From: Streptomyces cavernicola
GTDB taxonomy: Bacteria; Actinomycetota; Actinomycetes; Streptomycetales; Streptomycetaceae
Length of the DNA: 64,000 bases
Direction: 5' to 3'
NCBI RefSeq assembly: GCF_029968035.1
Contig: NZ_JASCIQ010000012.1
Span: 62,001 to 126,000, forward strand
The position numbers and the translations under genes are program-made. Shown piece after piece: positions 22,814-31,874 of the stretch. The notes below the pieces were generated by a model. It searched no databases, was not told where the DNA came from, and saw only the letters and a list, made by a program, of their open reading frames with translations. Position 1 is the stretch's first letter; each line of letters opens with the position of its first letter.

Positions 22814-22866
22814 CCCAGACCCGCAGCTACACGTCTTGATCCAAGAAAGTGAGCACTACGACAGCC

Positions 22867-24045
22867 ATGGCTGAGGCTCAGAATCTCCCGGTGGGCTCCA
22901 CCACCGCCGGCTCGGTCGCAGTGGCCGCCGAGTCCACCGTCGCGACGCGCATGAGCGCCCCCCCGTCGTTCGACGTGGCCGACTTCCCGGTCCCGCACGG
23001 CCGCGAGGAGGAGTGGCGCTTCACGCCGCTCGACCGCCTCAAGGGCCTGCACGACGGCACCGCGAAGGCCGACGGCGCCCTGAAGGCCGAGATCGACGCG
23101 CCCGAGGGCGTCACCGTCGAGTCGGTCGGCCGGGACGACAAGCGCATCGGCAAGGCGGGCACGCCCGTCGACCGCATCGCCGCGCAGGCGTTCTCCTCCT
23201 TCGAGAAGGCCACCGTCGTCTCGGTCCCCAAGGAGCAGGTGCTCGACCAGCCCGTGCGCGTCACGCTGCACGGCGAGGGCGGCACCACCTTCGGGCACAC
23301 CGTCTTCGACATCGGCGCCTTCGCCGAGGCTGTCATCGTCATCGACCACACCGGTGACGCCGTGCGCGCCGCCAACGTCGACTTCATCGTCGGCGACGGC
23401 GCCAAGGTCACCGTGGTCTCCGTGCAGGACTGGGACGACACCGCCGTCCACGTCTCCCAGCACAACGCCCTCGTCGGCCGCGACGCCAGCTTCAAGTCGG
23501 TCGTCGTGACCTTCGGCGGCGACGTCGTCCGCATCCACCCGCGCGTCAACTACGCGGGCCCCGGCGGCGAGGCCGAGCTGCTCGGCCTGTACTTCACGGA
23601 CGCGGGCCAGCACCAGGAGCACCGCCTCCTGGTCGACCACAACGTCCCGCACTGCAAGTCCAACGTCGTGTACAAGGGCGCCCTCCAGGGCGACGACGCG
23701 CACGCCGTGTGGATCGGTGACGTCCTCATCGAGGCCGCCGCCGAGGGCACCGACACGTACGAGATGAACCGCAACCTGGTTCTGACCGACGGCGCCCGGG
23801 TCGACTCCGTGCCGAACCTGGAGATCGAGACCGGCGAGATCGTCGGCGCCGGTCACGCCTCCGCGACCGGCCGCTTCGACGACGAGCAGCTCTTCTACCT
23901 GATGGCCCGCGGCATCCCGCAGGTCGAGGCCCGCCGCCTCGTCGTGCGCGGCTTCTTCGCCGAGCTGGTCCAGCAGATCGGTGTCAAGGACATCGAGGAG
24001 CGCCTCATCGCGAAGATCGAGACGGAGCTGGAGGCCACCGTCTGA
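22867..24045 (+). CDS. sufD: Fe-S cluster assembly protein SufD
   Basis: Partner of SufB in the SufBC2D scaffold. 392 residues from the ATG at 22867; an in-frame GTG at 22849 adds six residues. SufD features: EEEWRFTPLDRLKGL at about residues 48-62, DHNVPHCKSNVVYKG, and the C-terminal FYLMARGIPQVEARRLVVRGF helix shared with SufB. The gene ends in a TGATG overlap with the ferredoxin. Confidence 0.95.
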   Translation: MAEAQNLPVGSTTAGSVAVAAESTVATRMSAPPSFDVADFPVPHGREEEWRFTPLDRLKGLHDGTAKADGALKAEIDAPEGVTVESVGRDDKRIGKAGTPVDRIAAQAFSSFEKATVVSVPKEQVLDQPVRVTLHGEGGTTFGHTVFDIGAFAEAVIVIDHTGDAVRAANVDFIVGDGAKVTVVSVQDWDDTAVHVSQHNALVGRDASFKSVVVTFGGDVVRIHPRVNYAGPGGEAELLGLYFTDAGQHQEHRLLVDHNVPHCKSNVVYKGALQGDDAHAVWIGDVLIEAAAEGTDTYEMNRNLVLTDGARVDSVPNLEIETGEIVGAGHASATGRFDDEQLFYLMARGIPQVEARRLVVRGFFAELVQQIGVKDIEERLIAKIETELEATV

Positions 24046-24374
24046 TGGCCTTCGAACGCGCCTGCGACCTGAGCGAGCTGGAGGAGGACACCCCGAAGCG
24101 GGTGGAACTCGACGGCACGCCGGTCTCGGTCGTCCAGACCGAGGGCGAGGTGTTCGCGATCCACGACATCTGCTCGCACGCGAACGTCTCCCTCTCCGAG
24201 GGCGAGGTGGAGGACTGCCAGATCGAGTGCTGGCTGCACGGCTCCGCGTTCGACCTCCGCACCGGCAAGCCGTCCGGCCTTCCCGCGACGCGCCCCGTCC
24301 CCGTATACCCCGTAAAGATCGAAGGAGGCAGCGTCCTCGTTGACGTACGCGCCTCCCTCACCCAGGAGTCCTGA
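24045..24374 (+). CDS. Rieske-type ferredoxin of the suf operon
   Basis: 109 residues carrying one Rieske [2Fe-2S] site: C43-x-H45 (DICSHANVSL) and C62-x2-H65 (ECWLHGSAFD). No oxygenase partner is nearby. Actinobacterial suf operons often include this small non-haem ferredoxin, which may supply electrons or hold clusters during assembly. The ATG overlaps the sufD stop by one base. Confidence 0.93.
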   Translation: MAFERACDLSELEEDTPKRVELDGTPVSVVQTEGEVFAIHDICSHANVSLSEGEVEDCQIECWLHGSAFDLRTGKPSGLPATRPVPVYPVKIEGGSVLVDVRASLTQES

Positions 24375-24381
24375 GGCACCC

Positions 24382-25146
24382 ATGGCAACGCTTGAAATCC
24401 GAGACCTGCACGTCACCGTCGAGGCCGACAACGCCACGAAGGAGATCCTCAAGGGTGTCGACCTGACCGTGAAGCAGGGCGAGACCCACGCCATCATGGG
24501 CCCCAACGGCTCCGGCAAGTCGACGCTCGCCTACTCCCTCGCGGGTCACCCGAAGTACACGATCACCTCCGGCTCCGTCACCCTCGACGGCGAGGACGTC
24601 CTGGAGATGGAGGTCGACGAGCGCGCCCGCGCCGGCGTCTTCCTCGCGATGCAGTACCCGGTCGAGGTCCCGGGTGTCTCCGTCTCCAACTTCCTGCGCA
24701 CGTCGGCCACCGCCGTCCGCGGCGAGGCCCCCAAGCTGCGCACCTGGGTGAAGGAGGTCAAGGAGGCCATGGAGCGCCTCAACATGGACCCGTCCTTCGC
24801 CGAGCGCAACGTCAACGAGGGCTTCTCCGGCGGTGAGAAGAAGCGCCACGAGATCCTCCAGCTCGAGCTGCTCAAGCCGAAGATCGCGATCCTCGACGAG
24901 ACCGACTCCGGCCTGGACGTCGACGCGCTGCGCATCGTCTCCGAGGGCATCAATCGCGTCCGCGAGGGCGGCGAGGTCGGCACCCTCCTGGTGACGCACT
25001 ACACGCGCATCCTGCGCTACATCAAGCCCGACTACGTCCACGTGTTCGCGGGCGGCCGCATCGTCGAGTCCGGCGGCGCCGAGCTCGCCGACCAGCTCGA
25101 GGCCGAGGGCTACGACAAGTACGTGAAGGGCGGCGCAACGGCGTGA
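24382..25146 (+). CDS. sufC: Fe-S assembly ATPase SufC
   Basis: ABC-type ATPase that drives the SufBD scaffold. 254 residues. Walker A GPNGSGKST at 40-48, the SufC-type signature FSGGEKKRHE and Walker B IAILDETDSGLDVDAL, in which the usual ABC EP is ET as in other SufC. ATG start 7 bp after the ferredoxin stop, with CCAGGAG before it. Confidence 0.96.
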   Translation: MATLEIRDLHVTVEADNATKEILKGVDLTVKQGETHAIMGPNGSGKSTLAYSLAGHPKYTITSGSVTLDGEDVLEMEVDERARAGVFLAMQYPVEVPGVSVSNFLRTSATAVRGEAPKLRTWVKEVKEAMERLNMDPSFAERNVNEGFSGGEKKRHEILQLELLKPKIAILDETDSGLDVDALRIVSEGINRVREGGEVGTLLVTHYTRILRYIKPDYVHVFAGGRIVESGGAELADQLEAEGYDKYVKGGATA

Positions 25147-26399
25147 CACAGCTGCCTGGCCTCCTCGACACCGAGGCGATCCGCAAGGACTTCCCGATCC
25201 TGGATCGGGTGCTCCACGACGGCAAGAAGCTCGTCTACCTGGACAACGCGGCGACCTCGCAGACGCCGCGCCAGGTGCTCGACGTGCTCACCGAGTACTA
25301 CGAGCAGCACAACGCCAACGTCCACCGCGGCGTGCACGTCCTCGCCGAGGAGGCCACGGCGCTGTACGAAGGCGCGCGTGACAAGGTCGCCGAGTTCATC
25401 AACGCGCCGAGCCGCAACGAGGTGATCTTCACGAAGAACGCCTCGGAGTCGCTCAACCTCGTGGCGAACATGCTCGGTTGGGCCGACGAGCCCTATCGCG
25501 TGGACAGCGACACCGAGATCGTCATCACGGAGATGGAGCACCACTCCAACATCGTGCCGTGGCAGCTGCTCGCGCAGCGCACGGGCGCGAAGCTGAAGTG
25601 GTTCGGTCTCACGGACGACGGCCGCCTGGACCTGTCCAACATCGACGAGATCATCAATGAGAAGACGAAGATCGTCTCCTTCACGCTGGTCTCCAACATC
25701 ATGGGCACCGTCAACCCGGTCGAGGCCATCGTGCGCCGCGCGCAGGAGGTCGGCGCGCTGGTCTGCATCGACGCCTCGCAGGCCGCGCCGCACATGCCGC
25801 TCGACGTGCAGGCGCTGCAGGCCGACTTCGTGGCCTTCACCGGCCACAAGATGTGCGGCCCGACCGGCATCGGCGTGCTGTGGGGACGGCAGGAACTCCT
25901 GGAGGACCTGCCCCCGTTCCTCGGCGGCGGCGAGATGATCGAGACCGTCTCGATGCACTCGTCGACGTACGCTCCGGCGCCGCACAAGTTCGAGGCGGGC
26001 ACCCCGCCGATCTCGCAGGCCATCGGCCTCGGGGCGGCGGTGGACTACCTCACCTCGATCGGCATGGACAAGATCGCGCAGCATGAGCACGCGATCACGG
26101 AGTACGCCGTCAAGCGCCTCCAGGAAGTCCCGGACCTCCGCATCATCGGCCCCACCACGGCCGAGGACCGCGGCGCCGCGATCTCCTTCACGCTCGGCGA
26201 CATCCACCCGCACGACGTGGGCCAGGTCCTCGACGAGCAGGGCATCGCGGTCCGCGTGGGCCACCACTGCGCGCGGCCCGTCTGCCTGCGGTACGGAATT
26301 CCTGCGACCACGCGAGCGTCGTTCTATCTGTACTCCACTCCGGCCGAGGTGGACGCCCTGGTCGAAGGACTGGAGCACGTACGGAACTTCTTCGGCTAG
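25143..26399 (+). CDS. sufS: cysteine desulfurase SufS (group II)
   Basis: PLP enzyme that takes sulfur from cysteine for Fe-S synthesis. 418 residues. PLP lysine K236 in FTGHKMCGP, and the catalytic cysteine C376 in RVGHHCARPVCLR, the short-loop group II type. N-terminal LDNAATSQTPRQV is diagnostic. The GTG start overlaps the sufC stop (GTGA). Confidence 0.96.
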   Translation: MTQLPGLLDTEAIRKDFPILDRVLHDGKKLVYLDNAATSQTPRQVLDVLTEYYEQHNANVHRGVHVLAEEATALYEGARDKVAEFINAPSRNEVIFTKNASESLNLVANMLGWADEPYRVDSDTEIVITEMEHHSNIVPWQLLAQRTGAKLKWFGLTDDGRLDLSNIDEIINEKTKIVSFTLVSNIMGTVNPVEAIVRRAQEVGALVCIDASQAAPHMPLDVQALQADFVAFTGHKMCGPTGIGVLWGRQELLEDLPPFLGGGEMIETVSMHSSTYAPAPHKFEAGTPPISQAIGLGAAVDYLTSIGMDKIAQHEHAITEYAVKRLQEVPDLRIIGPTTAEDRGAAISFTLGDIHPHDVGQVLDEQGIAVRVGHHCARPVCLRYGIPATTRASFYLYSTPAEVDALVEGLEHVRNFFG

Positions 26400-26440
26400 G
26401 CCGCGGGAAACACGGAATCAGAGACGGACAGGGCTGACTG

Positions 26441-26911
26441 GTGAAGCTGGACTCCATGTACCAGGACGTGATCCTGGATCACTACAAGCACCCGCACGGA
26501 CGCGGTCTGCGCGACGGCGACGCCGAGGTGCACCACGTCAACCCGACGTGCGGTGACGAGATCACGCTCCGGGTGAAGTACGACGGCGAGCGCATCGCGG
26601 ACGTCTCGTACGAGGGCCAGGGCTGCTCGATCAGCCAGGCCAGCGCGTCCGTCCTGAACGAACTGCTCGTCGGCAAGGAGCTCGCCGAGGCGCAGCGGAT
26701 CCAGGAAGTGTTCCTGGAGCTGATGCAGTCCAAGGGCAAGATCGAGCCGGACGACGCGATGGAGGAGACCCTGGAGGACGCCGTCGCGTTCGCCGGAGTC
26801 TCCAAGTACCCGGCACGGGTGAAGTGCGCTCTGCTGAGCTGGATGGCGTGGAAGGACGCGACCGCCCAGGCGTTCGGCGAGGACGAGACCCAAGCGAGGA
26901 AGACCGCATGA
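26441..26911 (+). CDS. sufU: sulfur acceptor SufU (IscU-like, zinc-binding)
   Basis: Accepts sulfur from SufS. 156 residues. Conserved cysteines C37 (NPTCGDE), C62 (GQGCSIS) and C129 (VKCALL), with the 18-20 residue insertion (about 83-103) that marks SufU rather than IscU. GTG start at 26441. It ends in an ATGA overlap with the DUF59 gene. Confidence 0.94.
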   Translation: MKLDSMYQDVILDHYKHPHGRGLRDGDAEVHHVNPTCGDEITLRVKYDGERIADVSYEGQGCSISQASASVLNELLVGKELAEAQRIQEVFLELMQSKGKIEPDDAMEETLEDAVAFAGVSKYPARVKCALLSWMAWKDATAQAFGEDETQARKTA

Positions 26912-27246
26912 GTGACAACGAGACGGCCACGTTGAAGCCGGCCTCCGAAGAGGAGGTCCGCGAGGCGCTGATGGACGTCGTCGACCCCGAGCTGGGCATC
27001 GACGTCGTCAACCTGGGCCTGATCTACGGCATCCACATCGACGACGCGAACATCGCGACGATCGACATGACCCTGACGTCCGCGGCCTGCCCGCTGACCG
27101 ACGTCATCGAGGACCAGGCCAAGTCGGCCACCGAGGGCCTGGTCAGCGAGCTGCGCATCAACTGGGTCTGGATGCCGCCGTGGGGCCCGGACAAGATCAC
27201 GGACGACGGCCGCGAGCAGCTGCGCGCGCTCGGGTTCAACGTCTGA
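26908..27246 (+). CDS. DUF59/MIP18-family Fe-S assembly factor (SufT-like)
   Basis: 112 residues with the DUF59 pattern: VDPELGIDVVNLGLIYGI, the single conserved cysteine in TSAACPLTDVI, and the C-terminal WVWMPPWGPDKIT. Such proteins help mature or carry Fe-S clusters. Last gene of the suf operon, followed by a perfect terminator. Confidence 0.93.
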   Translation: MSDNETATLKPASEEEVREALMDVVDPELGIDVVNLGLIYGIHIDDANIATIDMTLTSAACPLTDVIEDQAKSATEGLVSELRINWVWMPPWGPDKITDDGREQLRALGFNV

Positions 27247-27264
27247 ACCTCCCCGCGTACGTAC

Positions 27265-27304
27265 GAAGAGGCCCCCGGAGCTCTGCCGCTCCGGGGGCCT
27301 CTTC
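27265..27304. terminator. suf operon terminator, bidirectional
   Basis: A 17-bp perfect stem (27265-27281 with 27288-27304) with a 6-nt loop. It lies 18 bp after the DUF59 stop and 34 bp before the convergent membrane protein gene. Confidence 0.9.
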
Positions 27305-27337
27305 GTGTGCTCGGCCGCTGTGCTCGGCCTCGTGTGC

Positions 27338-28750
27338 TCAGCCCTGGTACGGGGTGGGCGCGGGGGCCGGGGTCAGCGGGACGCCGGCTGCCTGGGCCAG
27401 GGTGACGTCGAGGCTTTCCTTGCGGATGCGCTGGTCGACGTAGAGGAGGCTGGTGGCGAGCTGGGGGAAGAGGGAGGTCACCAGCTGGCTGATCAGGGCG
27501 CCGAGCATGATGAAGAACATGAACACGCCCATGACGGCGAAGACTTCGGCGGGGTCGGGGTTCGGGCTCATGGTGCCGGCGGCGGGCATCGCCGAGAACA
27601 TCCCGATCATGTTGAACGGGAGCTGGATCAAGTACCCGGCGATTCCCGCCATCAGGTGGACGAGCAGCGAGATGCCGAAGATCCGCCACCAGGAGCCCCG
27701 CACCAGGCGGGCCGAGCGGCGCAGTGCCGTGACCGGGCCCGCCGACTCGAAGACGGCGGCGGCCGGGGCCAGCGAGAAGCGGATCCACAGCCAGGTGACC
27801 AGCGGCATCATCGCGAACATGCCGAGCACCCAGAGCGCGAGGACCGGCCCGGGGTCGGTCCGGTCGGTGACCGAGACGACGGTGATCACCAGGCCGACGC
27901 CGGCGAGGAGCAGGATCGGCACCGCCACGATCAGGGCGGTGAGCAGGCCGGTGCCGATGACGGCCGGGACCCGCGCCATGGTGCGGCGCCAGACCGCGCC
28001 GAACGTGGACGGCTTGCCGAGCACCGCGTCCTGCAGGGCGGCCGGGCAGACCGCGGAGACCGTCGCGGACGCGACGATCATGACGAGAACGGCGAACACC
28101 CAGAGCGAGATCCCGGCCACGATCACCGGCTGGGTGTGGGTCCAGAGCGGCTCGTCGTGGTCAGGAGTGTCGGCGAAGGCGCGGAAGTGGTCGCCGACCA
28201 GGCCGTACGCCAGGCCCACCGCGAGGGCGAGGGCGAGGATCGCGCCGCCGTAGGCGATCAGCGATATCCCGAACAGGGACTTCCAGCAGCGGCCGACCGC
28301 GGCGAAGGTGCCGCCGAGGATGTCGCCGAGCTGCAGCGGGCGCAGCGGGATCACGCCGGGCTTCGGCGCGGGCGGCGGCCCCCACGCGCCCCAGCCGGGC
28401 CGGCCCCAGGCGTCCGGGCCGGGTGCTCCGGGGTACGGGCCGCCGGGCCCGGGGCCGTACGGACCGGGAGCACCCGGGTACGGGCCGGGCGGCGGCGCGG
28501 CCTGCGGTGTTTGCGGTGCCGGTGGCGCCTGCGGTGCCTGCGGCGGTTGCGGTTGCGGTTGGTGGTGTTGCTGCGGGTCCGGCTGGGGCTGCGGGCCCGG
28601 CCGGTCCTGCGCGGGCGGCTGGTCGTGCGGTTCCTGCGGGCCCTGCTGGTCGTGCTGTTGCTCGGCCGTCGGCTCCGGGTGCTCCGGGTGCTCCCCGCCG
28701 TTCGGTCCCTCGGGCCGCTCCGGCCCGCCCCGCCCCTTGTCCATCGACAT
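27338..28750 (-). CDS. membrane protein with Pro/Gln-rich N-terminal arm
   Basis: 470 residues. Residues 1-135 are a hydrophilic, probably disordered arm rich in Pro, Gln, His and Gly with PGPYPGAPGPYGPGPGG-type repeats. The rest has about six hydrophobic helices, starting PLQLGDILGGTFAAVGRCWK, which resembles the glycerophosphodiester phosphodiesterase membrane-domain (DUF7847-like) group common in Streptomyces. No enzymatic motif. The ATG at 28750 has a second in-frame ATG two codons later. Function unknown. Confidence 0.75.
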   Translation of the reverse strand: MSMDKGRGGPERPEGPNGGEHPEHPEPTAEQQHDQQGPQEPHDQPPAQDRPGPQPQPDPQQHHQPQPQPPQAPQAPPAPQTPQAAPPPGPYPGAPGPYGPGPGGPYPGAPGPDAWGRPGWGAWGPPPAPKPGVIPLRPLQLGDILGGTFAAVGRCWKSLFGISLIAYGGAILALALAVGLAYGLVGDHFRAFADTPDHDEPLWTHTQPVIVAGISLWVFAVLVMIVASATVSAVCPAALQDAVLGKPSTFGAVWRRTMARVPAVIGTGLLTALIVAVPILLLAGVGLVITVVSVTDRTDPGPVLALWVLGMFAMMPLVTWLWIRFSLAPAAAVFESAGPVTALRRSARLVRGSWWRIFGISLLVHLMAGIAGYLIQLPFNMIGMFSAMPAAGTMSPNPDPAEVFAVMGVFMFFIMLGALISQLVTSLFPQLATSLLYVDQRIRKESLDVTLAQAAGVPLTPAPAPTPYQG

Positions 28751-28843
28751 GCGTGTTCGCTCCTGTGTCTTGTCCCCCTGGACCGGGACACGGTAGCGGG
28801 TCGTGATCGGGCCGGGCCTACCGGTGCGGACCCGGCGGCCCTA

Positions 28844-28878
28844 TGTACACCCGTACACAAGGTTGCGTACGCTAGTAC
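28844..28878. promoter_or_regulatory. twin operators over the SMR-tetR promoter
   Basis: Two inverted repeats with the same layout: TGTAC-accc-GTACA (28844-28857) and cGTAC-gcta-GTACa (28866-28879). Their GTAC cores start 22 bp apart, two helical turns. They overlap a TGTACA -35 (28844-28849) and a TACGCT -10 (28868-28873, 18-bp spacer) that ends 7 bp before the SMR ATG. The likely ligand is the TetR protein encoded two genes on. Confidence 0.6.
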
Positions 28879-28880
28879 AC

Positions 28881-29201
28881 ATGGGATACGGACTGCTGGC
28901 CGCGGCCATAGCGGCGGAGGTGGCCGGGACGACGGCCATGAAGTACAGCGAGGGATTCACCCGCCTCTGGCCCTCGCTCGCCACGCTCGCCGGCTATCTC
29001 CTCGCCTTCACGCTGCTCGCGCAGACGCTGAAGACGATGCAGGTCGGCACGGCGTACGCGATCTGGGCCGGGGTCGGGACCGCCGCCGTCGCCGTCATCG
29101 GCATCCTCTTCCTCGGGGAGTCCACAAGCCTCGCCAAGATCGCCGGGATCGCCCTGGTGATCGTCGGCGTCGTGCTGCTCAACCTGGGGGGTGCGCACTG
29201 A
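28881..29201 (+). CDS. SMR-family multidrug efflux protein
   Basis: 106 residues, four hydrophobic helices. The essential glutamate is E13 in AAAIAAEVAGTTAMKYSEGF (E13 by count), and YAIWAGVGTAAVAVIG and the helix-4 VLLNLGG end fit EmrE/QacE types. The ATG is probably leaderless. It shares a TGATG overlap with the TetR gene, its probable regulator. Confidence 0.93.
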   Translation: MGYGLLAAAIAAEVAGTTAMKYSEGFTRLWPSLATLAGYLLAFTLLAQTLKTMQVGTAYAIWAGVGTAAVAVIGILFLGESTSLAKIAGIALVIVGVVLLNLGGAH

Positions 29202-29770
29202 TGGCGGAGAGCAAGGCCGTGCGCAGGTACGACCCCGAGCGGCGGCAGCGGATCATCGACGCCGCGATCCGGGTCGTCGGCGCGAAGGGCATCGCGGGCC
29301 TCAGCCACCGCACCGTCGCCGCCGAGGCCGACGTCCCGCTCGGCTCCACCACGTACCACTTCAAGACCCTCGACGACCTCATGGTGGCCGCGCTGCGGCA
29401 GAGCAACGAGGGCTTCGCGAAGGTCGTACGGGAGCACGGCGGGGCCCTCGCCGACCCCGCCGCGGACCTCGCCGCCGAGCTGGCCCGGCTCACCGGCGAG
29501 TGGCTCGACGGCGACCGCACCGGCGTGGAGCTGGAGTACGAGCTCTACCTCGCCGCGCTGCGCCGCCCCGCGCTGCGCCCCGTCGCCGCCGAGTGGTGCG
29601 AGGAGGTCACCGAGCTGATCGCCCGCCGCACCGACCGGGTCACCGCCCGCGCGACCGTCGCCCTCATCGACGGGATCTGCCTCCAGGTCCTGCTCACCGG
29701 CGGGGCCTACGACGAGGCGTACGCACAGGAGATGTTGGCGCGAGTCATCGAGGGGCCCGCGGGGGCGTAG
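29201..29770 (+). CDS. TetR-family regulator of the SMR pump
   Basis: 189 residues. N-terminal HTH: RQRIIDAAIRVVGAKGIAGL then HRTVAAEADVPLGSTTYHFK, a standard TetR pattern. The C-terminal ligand domain is helical. Cotranscription with the pump and the tandem operators upstream suggest drug-responsive autorepression of both genes. Confidence 0.9.
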   Translation: MAESKAVRRYDPERRQRIIDAAIRVVGAKGIAGLSHRTVAAEADVPLGSTTYHFKTLDDLMVAALRQSNEGFAKVVREHGGALADPAADLAAELARLTGEWLDGDRTGVELEYELYLAALRRPALRPVAAEWCEEVTELIARRTDRVTARATVALIDGICLQVLLTGGAYDEAYAQEMLARVIEGPAGA

Positions 29771-29850
29771 GGATCCGGCCGGGGTGAGCGCGGGGTCCGG
29801 GTGGGCGACCGGACGGTGAGACCGGTTCGCCTCGCCGGGGCCGCGCCGGT

Positions 29851-29856
29851 TAGGTT
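29851..29856 (+). promoter_or_regulatory. -10 element of a leaderless dapD promoter
   Basis: TAGGTT ends 7 bp before the dapD ATG and no ribosome binding site is present. The -35 is weak. Confidence 0.45.
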
Positions 29857-29863
29857 TCCTGTC

Positions 29864-30850
29864 ATGACCGACACGACTTCCCGCACCACCGGCGCCGTCG
29901 CCGCCGGCCTCGCCACGATCACCGCCGACGGCACCGTTCTCGACACCTGGTTCCCCGCCCCCGAGCTCACCGCCGAGCCGGGCCCCGCGGGCACCGAGAA
30001 GCTCAGCGCCGAGCGCGCCGTCGAACTGCTCGGCGAGGGTGCCGCCAAGGCCATCGGCGAGGACGCCCGCCGCGGCGTCGAGATCGTCGCCGTGCGTACG
30101 GTCATCGCCTCCCTGGACGACAAGCCGCTCGACGCGCACGACGCGTACCTGCGCCTGCACCTGCTCAGCCACCGCCTGGTCCAGCCGCACGGCCAGAACC
30201 TGGACGGCGTCTTCGGCCTGCTCTCCAATAACGCCTGGACCTCGCTCGGTCCGGTCGCCGTGGACGACCTGGAGAAGGTCCGCCTGAACGCCCGCGCCGA
30301 GGGCCTGCACCTCTCCGTGACCTCGGTCGACAAGTTCCCGCGCATGACGGACTACGTCGCGCCCAAGGGCGTGCGCATCGCCGACGCCGACCGGGTCCGC
30401 CTCGGTGCGCACCTCGCCGAGGGCACCACCGTCATGCACGAGGGCTTCGTCAACTTCAACGCCGGCACGCTCGGCACGTCGATGATCGAGGGCCGTATCT
30501 CCGCGGGCGTCGTCATCGGCGACGGCTCGGACATCGGCGGCGGCGCGTCCACCATGGGCACGCTGTCCGGCGGCGGCAACGTCCGCATCACCATCGGCCA
30601 GCGGTGCCTCGTCGGCGCCGAGGCGGGCGTGGGCATCGCGCTCGGCGACGAGTGCGTCGTCGAGGCGGGGCTCTACGTCACCGCCGGTACGCGCGTGACG
30701 ATGCCCGACGGGCAGATCGTGAAGGCCCGCGAGCTGTCGGGTGCGTCGAACATTCTGTTCCGGCGGAACTCCGTCACCGGTGCGGTCGAGGCTCGGCCCA
30801 ACAACGCGGTGTGGGGCGGCCTGAACGAGGTTCTGCACTCCAACGACTAG
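29864..30850 (+). CDS. dapD: 2,3,4,5-tetrahydropyridine-2,6-dicarboxylate N-succinyltransferase
   Basis: Succinylates tetrahydrodipicolinate in the succinylase branch of lysine and meso-diaminopimelate synthesis. 328 residues, the long actinobacterial type. The second half is a left-handed beta helix: [49 protein letters not shown] and [15 protein letters not shown] hexapeptide turns. Probably leaderless. Confidence 0.95.
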   Translation: MTDTTSRTTGAVAAGLATITADGTVLDTWFPAPELTAEPGPAGTEKLSAERAVELLGEGAAKAIGEDARRGVEIVAVRTVIASLDDKPLDAHDAYLRLHLLSHRLVQPHGQNLDGVFGLLSNNAWTSLGPVAVDDLEKVRLNARAEGLHLSVTSVDKFPRMTDYVAPKGVRIADADRVRLGAHLAEGTTVMHEGFVNFNAGTLGTSMIEGRISAGVVIGDGSDIGGGASTMGTLSGGGNVRITIGQRCLVGAEAGVGIALGDECVVEAGLYVTAGTRVTMPDGQIVKARELSGASNILFRRNSVTGAVEARPNNAVWGGLNEVLHSND

Positions 30851-30872
30851 TCGGTACGGGCGAGTTGTTCTG

Positions 30873-30916
30873 GGGCGACTTGCGGTTTCCGTCGGCTCGG
30901 TTGCCGTAAGTCGCCC
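30873..30916 (+). terminator. dapD terminator
   Basis: A 13-bp stem (30873-30885 with 30904-30916) with one wobble pair and an 18-nt loop, followed by TTCGGG. Confidence 0.65.
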
Positions 30917-30929
30917 TTCGGGCTCGTCC

Positions 30930-31874
30930 TCAAGCTCCCCCAGCCTCCGGCCGGGAGGTGCCCCCAGACGGGCTGGATTGAAGCGCCGGGCAGGCGGGGC
31001 TCAGCGCCTCGTACGCCGCCACCAACCGAGCCGTCCGCACCGCGTCCGCCGCCCGCAGCGGTGCCCGTACCGGGCCCGACGGCAGGCCGAGTGCGCCGAG
31101 CAGGGCCTTCGCCGTGACCGTGCCCGGCAGGCCGTCCGCCATCATCAGCTCGATCAGGGGCAGGGCGAGCCGCTGCAGCAGCGCCGCCCCCGCCGTGTCG
31201 CCCGCGTCGAACGCGTCGAGGATCGCCCGCAGTTCAGCGGGGACGACATTGGCCACCGTGCTGATGTAGCCCGCGCCGCCCACCGCGTACAGCGGCAGAA
31301 TGAACTCCTCGCAACCCGTGTAGTACGCCAACTCCGTGCGCGACAGCACCTTCTGGGTGCCGAGCAGGTCGTACGCGCAGTCCTTCACGCCGACGATCCG
31401 CGGGTGCTCGGCCAGGCGCAGCATCGTCCCCGGCTCGATGCGGGTGCCGGTGCGGCCCGGGATGTCGTAGAGCAGCACCGGCAGGCCCGTGGTGTCCGCG
31501 ACCGTGCGGAAGTGCTCCTCGACCGCGTCCTGCGGGGGCCTGCTGTAGTACGGGGTGAGCAGCAACAGGCCGTCCGCGCCCGCCCGTTCGGCCTGCCGGG
31601 CCAGCTCCTTGGCGTGCGCCGTGTCCGCGCTGCCGACCCCGGCCACGATCGACGCGCGCTCGCCCACCGCCTCCCGGACCGCACGGATCAGCTCCGCCTT
31701 CTCCGCGTCGCTCGTCGTCGGGGACTCGCCGGTCGTGCCGGACAGGACGAGCCCCTCGCAGCCGCCGTCGACGAGGCGCACCGCGAGCCGGGCCGCGCCT
31801 TCCCGGTCCAGGGCGCCGGAGCCGTCGAAAGGCGTGATCATCGCGCCGAGGGCGCGGCCGAAGGATGAGGTCAT
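30930..31874 (-). CDS. dihydrodipicolinate synthase family protein
   Basis: 314 residues from the ATG at 31874. All DHDPS site residues are present: T47-T48 in SGTTGE, Y109/Y110 in LLTPYYSRPP, Y136 in LLYDIPGRTG and Schiff-base K164 in VGVKDCAYD. It could be a DapA for lysine (beside dapD) or a related aldolase such as KDG or N-acetylneuraminate lyase. The last 14 residues (SPSGGTSRPEAGGA) and the stop codon are read from a dispersed mini-element, so the native C-terminus has been replaced. Confidence 0.85.
   Translation of the reverse strand: MTSSFGRALGAMITPFDGSGALDREGAARLAVRLVDGGCEGLVLSGTTGESPTTSDAEKAELIRAVREAVGERASIVAGVGSADTAHAKELARQAERAGADGLLLLTPYYSRPPQDAVEEHFRTVADTTGLPVLLYDIPGRTGTRIEPGTMLRLAEHPRIVGVKDCAYDLLGTQKVLSRTELAYYTGCEEFILPLYAVGGAGYISTVANVVPAELRAILDAFDAGDTAGAALLQRLALPLIELMMADGLPGTVTAKALLGALGLPSGPVRAPLRAADAVRTARLVAAYEALSPACPALQSSPSGGTSRPEAGGA
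30935..30967 (+). repeat. TCCCCCA...GCCCCCA mini-element, copy B
   Basis: TCCCCCA (30936-30942), a CCTCCGGCCGGGAGG palindrome and GCCCCCA (30960-30966). It lies within the final codons of the DapA-family gene. Confidence 0.6.
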
